Positions 51,381 through 59,084 of a stretch of DNA of 64,000 nucleotides are shown here, one piece after another. The notes under the pieces are model-generated. The model ran no database searches and was not told the DNA's origin. It saw only the letters and a list, made by a program, of their open reading frames with translations. A program made the translations under genes and the position numbers. Origin of the DNA: Microbacterium sp. zg-Y1090 (lineage in GTDB: Bacteria; Actinomycetota; Actinomycetes; Actinomycetales; Microbacteriaceae); NCBI RefSeq assembly GCF_030246945.1, contig NZ_CP126742.1:2604001-2668000 (forward strand), in the 5' to 3' direction. Numbering within the stretch: the stretch's first letter is position 1; the number at the start of each line of letters is the position of its first letter.

Positions 51381-52705
51381 TGTCCTCCCCCGTCCGGGCG
51401 CGAACGGGCGAGCGCGGCGCCGCGCGCGGCGTGGCCGTGCTGCTCGCCGTCGCGAGCGGCGCGTGGATCCTCCTCCCGTACAACGTGCCCCTGGGGGCAA
51501 TGCTCGCCGCGGCGATGGTTCCCGTGTGGCTTCCGGTGCTGCGCCGGTTCCGCCTCCTTCTCGCACTCACGGCGCTCTGCGTCGTCGCGGTGGTGAGCGG
51601 TGTACTGCTGAGTTGGGCGGCCGTTCCCATGCGAGAGGTGCTGCCGTCGGCGCTCGTGGAACGCTCGGCCATGCTGATCGGACTGATCGCCGTCGTCGGC
51701 GCGCTGGTGTGGGCTCGTGGAGTGATCGGTTCATCGGGCGTCGCGATCGCCTTCGGCGTCGGCCTCGTGGTGGGGGTGCTCCCCGATATCGGCGGCGGCG
51801 CCTCCTGGCGGTTCACCTACTCCATCCCCGTCACTGTGCTCGCCCTGGCCATCAGCGCCCGGCGCGGCCACCCGGCGACCCAGCTCGCCGTGATCACCGC
51901 ACTGGTCGTCGTGGGCGCACTGAACGGGTCCCGCTCGAACACCGCCATGCTGGCTCTGGCGGCGACCGTCGTGGTGTGGCAGTGGGCGAACCGGTCCCTG
52001 CTGAAAGGGCGGCGCCGCGCAGGAAACCTGGCGACCCTGCTGCTGCTGGGCGTCGCGATCTTCTTCACCGCGCAGGCCGCGATTCTGGAGGGATTCTTCG
52101 GCGAAGCCGCGCAGTCCCGCTCAGAGCAGCAGATCGCCGGTTCCGGCTCGCTGCTGCTCGGCGGGCGTCCGGAGCTCGCCGCTTCCATCGCCCTCATCAC
52201 CGACCATCCACTGGGCCTGGGGTCGGGCACCGTCGCCTCGTCGGCCGACGTCATCTCCGCCAAGACGGCGATGCTGGGGATCGGTTACGACCCCGACAAC
52301 GGCTACGTCAACCGCTACCTCTTCGGCAGTGCGATCGAGCTGCATTCCCTCGCGGGGGATTTCTGGGTCTGGTTCGGCCTGCCCGGACTCGCCGTCTGCG
52401 CCACGATCGCCGTCATCGTGGCTCTCGGAATCGATCGCCAACTGCGTATGGGCACGGCTTCCGCTCTCGTGGTGTATCTCGCCGCGCGCTTCGCATGGGA
52501 TCTCGCTTTCAGCCCCGCGCTGTCGTCAGTGAAGCTGCTGCCCCTGACGCTTGCGCTCCTCGCTGTGCCGGTCGCCGTGCGGGCGGTCAAACATTCCTCT
52601 GCGCGGACTCGGGCCGCTTCGCGAGAAGCAGACGTGGCGGCGGCTCGAACAGCCACCGCAGGGCGCCACGGCGGCTCACGCGGTACAGGGCGAGCGACAG
52701 CATGA
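51377..52705 (+). CDS. Wzy-type polysaccharide polymerase / O-antigen ligase-like protein
   Basis: 442 residues with about ten hydrophobic helices and a large extracytoplasmic loop (about 250-330: NRSLLKG to SAIELHSLAGDFWVWFGLPG). The loop has the conserved HSLAGDFWVWFGLPGL-type motif seen as HNxxLxxLxxxGLxG in the O-antigen ligase family. It joins repeat units outside the membrane. GTG 51377 or ATG 51380; both overlap the kinase stop. The last 119 bp, coding for a basic Arg/Ala-rich tail, overlap the convergent acyltransferase gene. Confidence 0.82.
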   Translation: MMSSPVRARTGERGAARGVAVLLAVASGAWILLPYNVPLGAMLAAAMVPVWLPVLRRFRLLLALTALCVVAVVSGVLLSWAAVPMREVLPSALVERSAMLIGLIAVVGALVWARGVIGSSGVAIAFGVGLVVGVLPDIGGGASWRFTYSIPVTVLALAISARRGHPATQLAVITALVVVGALNGSRSNTAMLALAATVVVWQWANRSLLKGRRRAGNLATLLLLGVAIFFTAQAAILEGFFGEAAQSRSEQQIAGSGSLLLGGRPELAASIALITDHPLGLGSGTVASSADVISAKTAMLGIGYDPDNGYVNRYLFGSAIELHSLAGDFWVWFGLPGLAVCATIAVIVALGIDRQLRMGTASALVVYLAARFAWDLAFSPALSSVKLLPLTLALLAVPVAVRAVKHSSARTRAASREADVAAARTATAGRHGGSRGTGRATA

Positions 52706-53651
52706 TCGCCGCGATCGCGACCAAGGGCGGGTAGACGATCGCCGCTGCTTCGAGCAGGGGCGCCGGCGGCGCGATGACCCCCACGGCGCTGAGCACGATG
52801 ATGATCGGCGTGTGCGCGAGATATACGGGCAGTGTCTTCGCCCCCAACGAGACGACAACGGAAACGTGCTGCAGCGCCTGTGATGCGGCGACACCCGCGA
52901 GCACGCCGAGCACCCCGAGCGCGGGCATGATGCCCGGCACCGTTGTCAGTCCCCAGTGGGTGACGGCGACAGCGCCGGCGGCCCAGACGAAGAAGACGCC
53001 GCCGCGCAGCAGCCACCCGCTGTGCGCCGCGTAGCGGAACAGGGCCGCCCGCAGCACCATGCCGCCGAAGAAGAAGAAGTAGTACTTGCACAGCCCCGTC
53101 CACCCCGGCGAGGGCAGAGGCAACAGCCCGGTGAAACCGACCACCGATACCGCGAAGGACGCGATGAGCACGATGGATGCCGGCAGCCGCCGTGTCACGC
53201 GGTTGAGCAGAAAGAACAACGCCAGCGCCCAGATGAACCAGAGCTCGAAGCGGGGCACCACGGGCGCCATGAGCGTGTCGAAGATCTCCCGGCGGAAGTT
53301 GATCCCGGTGCCATGCAACCCCTGGCCGAGCCAGTAGGGCCCGAGATCGATCACTGCCCACAGGACGAAGACCCAGGCGAAAAGACGAAGCTTGGTGTTC
53401 CACAGGTCAGCGACGGGAGCCGTGGCCCACTTCGCAGCGAACAGCCCTGCAAGCGTGAAGAACAGCGGCAAGCGCATCGTCGCCAGCGTGTCATTGACCT
53501 GCTGCCAGGCCGCCGTATCCGCAGGCAGGCCGTCGAGCCATCGGGCGGCATGGAAGAGCACGACGAGCGCGATCGCAATCCCCTTGCCCGCGTCGACCCA
53601 GCGCACTCTGGCGGGTCCCCCTGTCGCGTCTGCCCGCCACAACGCCCGCAC
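52587..53651 (-). CDS. Acyltransferase family 3 membrane protein
   Basis: 354 residues with about ten helices. The Acyl_transf_3 signature is RVRWVDAGKGIAIALVVLFHAARWL near the N-terminus (catalytic His in VLFHA), then FTLAGLFAAKW and FELWFIWALALFFLLNRVTRR. It probably O-acetylates EPS sugars at the membrane. The GTG at 53651 has GGGGGAGG upstream, but that ribosome-binding site is in a GACCT-GGGGG-AGGTC hairpin. It is convergent with, and overlaps, the polymerase gene. Confidence 0.88.
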   Translation of the reverse strand: MRALWRADATGGPARVRWVDAGKGIAIALVVLFHAARWLDGLPADTAAWQQVNDTLATMRLPLFFTLAGLFAAKWATAPVADLWNTKLRLFAWVFVLWAVIDLGPYWLGQGLHGTGINFRREIFDTLMAPVVPRFELWFIWALALFFLLNRVTRRLPASIVLIASFAVSVVGFTGLLPLPSPGWTGLCKYYFFFFGGMVLRAALFRYAAHSGWLLRGGVFFVWAAGAVAVTHWGLTTVPGIMPALGVLGVLAGVAASQALQHVSVVVSLGAKTLPVYLAHTPIIIVLSAVGVIAPPAPLLEAAAIVYPPLVAIAAIMLSLALYRVSRRGALRWLFEPPPRLLLAKRPESAQRNV

Positions 53652-53653
53652 GT

Positions 53654-53706
53654 GACCTCCCCCAGGTCGACAGATGCACGGTGACCCCCAGTCCCGCACC
53701 CCAATG
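53654..53706 (-). promoter_or_regulatory. G-run hairpins in the acyltransferase leader
   Basis: Minus strand. GACCT-GGGGG-AGGTC (complement of 53654-53668) forms a perfect 5-bp stem whose loop and right arm hold the ribosome-binding site. Upstream are ACTGGGGGT (about 53682-53692), flanked by GAC/GTC, and CATTGGGGT (complement of 53698-53706). The rest of 53652-53807 holds only short inverted repeats such as TGAGA-agtg-TCTCA (53705-53718). Confidence 0.5.
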
Positions 53707-53807
53707 AGAAGTGTCTCATACCGAGACGCGCTGTGTCCTGCCCGTGTTTGTATTGCCCGATCGGCCGAACCCGGTCCCGCTCTCCCCCGACGAAAGCGTT
53801 TTTCCGC

Positions 53808-56270
53808 ATGCCTTCTCCCCGTCGTTTCCGCGCGCCTCGCGCTCTCGCTCTGCTGGTCGCAGGGCTGATGACCACCTCGCTCGCGCTGGCGACGTCCGCT
53901 CCGGCTGCCGCCGCGACGGATGTCTCGGACGACTTCTCGCGATCGGTATCGCAGGGATGGGGGAAGACGGCATCTGGTCTCACATGGACGAGCAGCGCCG
54001 GCAGCAGCGGCAGCGTGGTCGACGGGTCGGGGCGCGTCAGCCACACGCCGGGCACCGGTGCGACGCAGACCCTCTCATCGACCATCGATCGCGACACCGT
54101 CTTCAGCGCGCTGCTGTGGCCGGAGAAGGCGACCGCCGCGGGCAACGGCGCGACGATCTCCTTGGGTCTGCGCTCCGACGGAGGTCGGTCGTACCAGGCA
54201 CGTGTGCGGTTCGGGACGTCTGGCGTGAACCTGTGGATGAGCCGCTTTGACGGCTCGACCGCGAAGGAGACGGTGCTGACGTCGACGAAGCCGATCGCCG
54301 CCTTCCGCGAGGGGCAGCGCATCCGCGCGGAGTTCAGCGTCACCGGAGACACCGCGGTCTCGATCAAGGCGCGCATCTGGATCGACGGCACCCCCAAGCC
54401 CGCCGAGTGGCAGCAGGTGCACGAGGACCGCAGCGCCGAGCGTCTCGCCCAGGCGGGGTCCGCGGTCGTCGCCACGCACCTGTCGTCTGCGTCGGCCGCC
54501 AACGCGGTACGCATCGACGACGTGCGCATCGTCACCGCGGGCACGACTACACCGGCCCCGACACCCGCTCCTGCGCCGACACCCGCCCCGGCACCCGCCC
54601 CCGCACCGGCCCCGGCCCCCGCTCCGGCGCAGGGCACCGCGGGAAGCCTCCCTGTGGGCAGCGCGTCCTATCCCGTTCCCGCCGGCGCGGTGTACGTCGT
54701 TCCCAAGGGAAAGAATGCCGGGTCGGGAACCCTCGCCGATCCGTACCAGAGCGCCGCACACGCGGCGGCGAAGGCCCCTAACGGCTCGACGATCGTCTTG
54801 CGCGGAGGCACCTACCGCGAGTATGTGTACGTCGGCTTCAACCGCAAGCTGACGATCCAGGCCTACCCCGGCGAAGCGGTGTGGTTCGACGGCAGTTCTC
54901 CGGTGACCAACTGGACGAAGTCCGGCAGCACCTGGGTCAGCACCGGCTGGAACCACAAGTTCGATCGACGCATCTCCTTCAACGCCAACCTGGATGAGAC
55001 GAGCCGTTTCGTCGATAGCCGCAACCCCTACGCCGGGTACCCGGAGCAGGTGTGGATCAACGGCGCGGCACTGCGGCAGGTCGGATCAGCGTCGGCCGTG
55101 ACCTCCGGCACGTTCTTCGTCGATGAGGCCGGGAAGCGCCTCATCATCGGCAGCGACCCTTCGGGCAAGCGCGTAGAGGCCACGACTCTGGCTCAGGCGA
55201 TCAAGGTGCAGGGCAAGGGCACCGTCCTGCGCGGCTTCGGTGTGCAGCGTTATGCCACCACGCTGAACCTCATGGGCACCGTCACCGCCGAGGTGGACGG
55301 GATCACCCTCGAGAACATGGTTGTGCGCGACAACGCCACGGTGGGGGTGTACACCTGGAACGACAACCAGACGTTCCGCAAGCTCACGCTGACCGGCAAC
55401 GGCATGCTCGGCCTCGGCGCGAACGGCACCGACAACCTCAAGATCACCGAATCCGTCATCAGCGGCAACAACACGCAGATGTTCAAACCAGCGCCCGTGT
55501 CCGGCGGCCTGAAACTGTCACACGTCCAGAACGTGGACGTGTCCAGGAACGTGATCTCCGACAACGACAGCGCCGGCCTCTGGTTCGACGTGAACTCGTA
55601 TGACCTGCGCATCACACGCAACCGCGTCACCGGCAACTCCACCAGTGGCGTGCAATTGGAGATCAGCGAGAAGGCGATCGTCGCCGACAACTACATCGCC
55701 GGCAACCACACGGGTCTGCACATCAACAACACCGGCAACGTGAAGGTGTGGAACAACACTATCGACGGAACCAGTCGCGCGCTCAGCTTCGCCAAGGACA
55801 GTCGCACGCAATCGGACGGTGCCCTCGCGACCAAGATCCCGTGGCTGATGCGCAATCTGCAATTCCGCAACAACGTCATCTCGTACAGCCCGAAGGGCAG
55901 CAACTGCGCCTACCTGACGCAGGACTACCAGCAGAAGGCCCTGGGGAGCGCATTCGGCATCTCGTCCGACAGCAACGTGTTCTACCGGCAGAGTGCGACT
56001 GCACCCGCCAATTTCGCGTGCTGGGCGAACGGCACGGCGGGCACGCGCAGCTTCAAGACCCTTGAGTCGTTCTCGAGTTTCACGGGCAATGAGAAGAACT
56101 CCGCGGAATGGCTCGGTAGCCCTGTGATCAACAGCGACCTCACCGTGCGCGGCGACGTGCTCTCCGCTCCGCGGGCCGGCCTGGCAGGACTGCCGGCAGA
56201 CGTCGCGGCGGCGATCGGTGTCGCGGCCGGCCAGAAGCGCATCGGTCCCTTCTCCGCGCCGACGAAGTGA
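53808..56270 (+). CDS. Secreted right-handed beta-helix protein (putative polysaccharide-processing)
   Basis: 820 residues from ATG 53808, which begins a classical signal peptide (RALALLVAGLMTTSLALATSAPAAAA). Residues about 40-245 form a jelly-roll-like module (DDFSRSVSQGWG to AVRIDDVRIV). A (Pro-Ala-Pro)n linker of about 30 residues follows. Then comes a parallel beta-helix domain (about 300-700) with repeated short turns such as GITLENMVVRDNATVGVYT, LKITESVISGNNTQ and IVADNYIAGNHTGLHINNTGNVKVWNNT. Such proteins are often polysaccharide lyases, hydrolases or epimerases. It may trim or bind the EPS, but no catalytic residues could be assigned. Confidence 0.8.
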   Translation: MPSPRRFRAPRALALLVAGLMTTSLALATSAPAAAATDVSDDFSRSVSQGWGKTASGLTWTSSAGSSGSVVDGSGRVSHTPGTGATQTLSSTIDRDTVFSALLWPEKATAAGNGATISLGLRSDGGRSYQARVRFGTSGVNLWMSRFDGSTAKETVLTSTKPIAAFREGQRIRAEFSVTGDTAVSIKARIWIDGTPKPAEWQQVHEDRSAERLAQAGSAVVATHLSSASAANAVRIDDVRIVTAGTTTPAPTPAPAPTPAPAPAPAPAPAPAPAQGTAGSLPVGSASYPVPAGAVYVVPKGKNAGSGTLADPYQSAAHAAAKAPNGSTIVLRGGTYREYVYVGFNRKLTIQAYPGEAVWFDGSSPVTNWTKSGSTWVSTGWNHKFDRRISFNANLDETSRFVDSRNPYAGYPEQVWINGAALRQVGSASAVTSGTFFVDEAGKRLIIGSDPSGKRVEATTLAQAIKVQGKGTVLRGFGVQRYATTLNLMGTVTAEVDGITLENMVVRDNATVGVYTWNDNQTFRKLTLTGNGMLGLGANGTDNLKITESVISGNNTQMFKPAPVSGGLKLSHVQNVDVSRNVISDNDSAGLWFDVNSYDLRITRNRVTGNSTSGVQLEISEKAIVADNYIAGNHTGLHINNTGNVKVWNNTIDGTSRALSFAKDSRTQSDGALATKIPWLMRNLQFRNNVISYSPKGSNCAYLTQDYQQKALGSAFGISSDSNVFYRQSATAPANFACWANGTAGTRSFKTLESFSSFTGNEKNSAEWLGSPVINSDLTVRGDVLSAPRAGLAGLPADVAAAIGVAAGQKRIGPFSAPTK

Positions 56271-56300
56271 GGCCCGCCGCGGCGACGCTAGCATCGACCC

Positions 56301-57344
56301 ATGGGGCGATCGGGTGGGGGTCAGTCACGTGCGATCGTGCTGTATCCGTCGGGACGGGATCTCGGCGCATGGCGAGACCGGCACGCCCGCGGCGAGGGGC
56401 CGGATGAATGGCCGTACGGGCTGAACCACCTAAGGGACCATTTCGGCTCAGTCACCCCGCAGAACCTCACCACTGACTCCGCCATCCGGCGGGCGACACG
56501 GCGCGTGCTGGCGGCCGCCCCCGTTCGGCGCAGCCGGTCGGGAGCGGTCGCCTTCACATGGGACGAGAACAGCGCCGCACGCTTGGCGTTCTCCCGAGGC
56601 GTGGGCACCCGATACTGCGGTGTGGTGTGGCTGACGGATGCCGTGGACCGCGAAGGACCGCAGGCTCTCGCTCCGATGCGACGCGCCCTGCGCAAGATGG
56701 ACGGCGTGTGGGTACTCAGCGCCGCGCAGGTGCAGCCGCTGCGGGAGTTCTTGGGGCCCGCCGGTCCCCCCGTGCATCACGTGCTCTTCGGGATCGACGA
56801 GGCATTCTTCACCGCTCACCCCTACCCTGAGCGACCGTTGGTGGTCAGCGTCGGTGGCGATCGTGATCGCGATGCGGCCACGCTGTTCCAAGCCCTCGAG
56901 AGAATCCGCGCCCAGCGTCCCGACGTCGAGATCGTCGTGCAGAGCACGTCCACCGCACCTCCGCCCAGCGGGGTGCGAGTCGTCCCCTATCTGACCCACG
57001 CGGAGCTGCGGAACCTGTATGCCCGCGCGAGCGTGGCGGTCATCGCCACGCGCGACAACTCCCACGTGTCGGGTATGACGGTGGGGCTCGAGGTGATGTC
57101 CACGGGTCGACCGATCGTCATCACGGAGACAGCCGGCATGGACGACTACTTCACACCCGAGGGCGGCGCCGCCCTCGTGCCGCTCGGGGACGCCGCGGCA
57201 CTGAGCGACCACGCGCTGGCCCTTCTCAACGACCCGGCCGGCGCCGCGCGCGCGGGTGCCGCAGCGCGTCGTCGGGTGGAATCGACCTTCACCACACGCC
57301 ACCTCGCGTCGCGACTCGCCGCTCTCGCCCGCCGCTCGGTGTAG
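56301..57344 (+). CDS. Glycosyltransferase (GT-B, family 1/4-like)
   Basis: 347 residues. Weak N-terminal domain; the C-terminal half has VVSVGGDRDRDAATLFQALE, VRVVPYLTHAELRNLYARASVAVIAT and VGLEVMSTGRPIVITETAGMDDYF, the layout of GT4-like enzymes. ATG 56301 is 6 bp after TAGCAT (56289-56294), so it is probably leaderless and expressed separately from the beta-helix gene. Acceptor unknown; position suggests EPS. Confidence 0.8.
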   Translation: MGRSGGGQSRAIVLYPSGRDLGAWRDRHARGEGPDEWPYGLNHLRDHFGSVTPQNLTTDSAIRRATRRVLAAAPVRRSRSGAVAFTWDENSAARLAFSRGVGTRYCGVVWLTDAVDREGPQALAPMRRALRKMDGVWVLSAAQVQPLREFLGPAGPPVHHVLFGIDEAFFTAHPYPERPLVVSVGGDRDRDAATLFQALERIRAQRPDVEIVVQSTSTAPPPSGVRVVPYLTHAELRNLYARASVAVIATRDNSHVSGMTVGLEVMSTGRPIVITETAGMDDYFTPEGGAALVPLGDAAALSDHALALLNDPAGAARAGAAARRRVESTFTTRHLASRLAALARRSV

Positions 57345-57351
57345 CCGCAGG

Positions 57352-57918
57352 TCACACCGCGCTGCCCCAATCCGACACAGCTCCGACGGGCAGGGCCGGG
57401 TTGCCCACGACGATGCTGCCCGGTTCCACGGAGCGCCGCACCACGGAGCCGGCCCCGACCACTGCACCGGCACCGACCTCGACGCCCTTGAGCACCATGG
57501 ACCGTGCGCCGATCAGCGCGCGGGGTCCCAGCACGATGGGTCGGGTGTGGCTGCGCCGCCGTCCGGTCTCATCGGCGAGCCAGTGGAAGTCGGTGTCGAG
57601 AATCTGCACATCCCACGAGATGCGGGTGCCTTGCTCGATCACGACGGAGGACTGCACGTTCACGATGCTGCGGTCCCCGATCTTCGAGCCCGATCGCATG
57701 GTGAGCACGGCACCAGGGCCGACCCAGATCTGCACACCAGAGGTCAACGTGACCCCACGGTCGAACCGACGCTCTCCTGGGCCGCCGAGCTTCACGCCGC
57801 GCCCGATGCGCACCCCGGGGTGACCCCGCAGCACCCCCCGCCCGTAGGCGACAAGGTGCTTACGGTGGGCCAGAAGCCGTCGCAGGATGCCTCGCTTCGA
57901 GTGGGTTGCATCGGTCAC
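57352..57918 (-). CDS. Left-handed beta-helix acyltransferase (LbetaH / hexapeptide repeat)
   Basis: 188 residues from GTG 57918, overlapping the upstream glycosyltransferase stop (GTGA). The hexapeptide-repeat helix is seen through IGRGVKLGGPG, VTLTSGVQIWVGPGAVLTM, IGDRSIVNVQSSVVIEQG and IVLGPRALIGARSMVLKGVEVGAGAVVGAGSVV. DTDFHW holds the likely catalytic His. It resembles the WcaF/maltose O-acetyltransferase group. It probably acetylates an EPS sugar in the cytoplasm. Confidence 0.88.
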   Translation of the reverse strand: MTDATHSKRGILRRLLAHRKHLVAYGRGVLRGHPGVRIGRGVKLGGPGERRFDRGVTLTSGVQIWVGPGAVLTMRSGSKIGDRSIVNVQSSVVIEQGTRISWDVQILDTDFHWLADETGRRRSHTRPIVLGPRALIGARSMVLKGVEVGAGAVVGAGSVVRRSVEPGSIVVGNPALPVGAVSDWGSAV

Positions 57919-59084
57919 GGCTGCTCCTCCTCGCCGTCGGCGTACATCCACGCGCGGGCCGACTCCCGCCCATCGCGGGAGGGCAGATCGGACCAGACAT
58001 CCTCCGGCGTGCGGCGTGATGTCAGCGCTGCGACGAGTTCCGCAGACAGCTCCCGCTCGACGGCCTCCTCCGGCACGACGTGGTGCCCGTGATCGCGAAG
58101 CCAGCGTGCGATACCCGTCTCGTCGGTGGTCACGACGGCGCACCCCTGCGCGAGGGCTTCAGCGATGGGCAGGCCGACCTGCTCGCGCCACAGCGGTCGA
58201 CGGCGAGAAGGCAGAGTGAGCACCTTCGCCCCTCTGAGCGCGCGGTAGATCTCCTCGCGGGGCGGATCGATGAGCAGCGACACCTGTGGGTCGGCGTCGG
58301 CCAGCCGCCGCGCGTCGTCCTCACCTGCGCCCCGCCCCACGATCACCAACCGCGCGCCGGGCACCGATGCGCGCACCGCCGGCCAAGCCGCGAGCAACGC
58401 GGGAAATCCCTTGCGCTCGGACAGATCGCCCACGAATGCCAATGTCTCCGGGCGTGGGTCCCCGGTCGCCTCCGGGTCACGCGTGGGAAGCGCCTCGATC
58501 AGCTCGGTCTCGGGATCACGACGCCCGCTCAGTTCTTCCCCGTAGAGCTGCGCCGCCTGTGACGTCCCGAAGGCGACGCGATCCAGCGCCCGCCACACCG
58601 CGGGCGCGAGCAGCCGCTGCAGCCGATGCCTCGCCCCCGCCTTCAGCGGCAGGTTGCGCAGCATCTGCGCGGTAGGCATGTTGCCGATGGCGTAGGCCAC
58701 CGCCACCGGCCGCGGGTCTCCCACGACCCGGGCGCGCAGGCGAGCCGCGACGATGAAGGCGAGGCTGCGCGTGGCAGCTCTGACCACGAGCGGCTCGTTG
58801 ACCTCGATCACGTCGACGCGATGTGTAAGGGCATGCCGGGTGGATGCCAGGAGGCCTCGCCGCAGCACGTCGACGCCCCGGGCGACGTCGGCGTCGAAGT
58901 CGTAGCGCCGACCGCGGTAAAGGATCGTGACCCCCTCGCCCAGTTCAACTGCGCGCTCGAGATGCGCGGTGCGCACCACCTCGTAGATCTGCACGATCGT
59001 TCTCACCTTCGGCGTCCGGCCGACAGCATCGGCGACCGGACGCCCCGGGCGTGTGAGTGGAAACTGCGAAGTGGAGACGCTCAT
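57915..59084 (-). CDS. Glycosyltransferase family 4
   Basis: 389 residues from ATG 59084. Donor domain motifs are LAFVGDLSERKGFPALLAAWPAVR, LVIVGRGAGEDDARRL and VLTLPSRRRPLWREQVGLPIAEALAQGCAVVTTDETG. The N-terminal domain has VRTIVQIYEVVRTAHLERAVE. The ATG shares one base with the stop of the giant PKD gene (TGATG), so it is coupled to it, and it overlaps the acetyltransferase gene. This gives an unusual operon: surface protein, glycosyltransferase, acetyltransferase. Confidence 0.88.
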   Translation of the reverse strand: MSVSTSQFPLTRPGRPVADAVGRTPKVRTIVQIYEVVRTAHLERAVELGEGVTILYRGRRYDFDADVARGVDVLRRGLLASTRHALTHRVDVIEVNEPLVVRAATRSLAFIVAARLRARVVGDPRPVAVAYAIGNMPTAQMLRNLPLKAGARHRLQRLLAPAVWRALDRVAFGTSQAAQLYGEELSGRRDPETELIEALPTRDPEATGDPRPETLAFVGDLSERKGFPALLAAWPAVRASVPGARLVIVGRGAGEDDARRLADADPQVSLLIDPPREEIYRALRGAKVLTLPSRRRPLWREQVGLPIAEALAQGCAVVTTDETGIARWLRDHGHHVVPEEAVERELSAELVAALTSRRTPEDVWSDLPSRDGRESARAWMYADGEEEQP

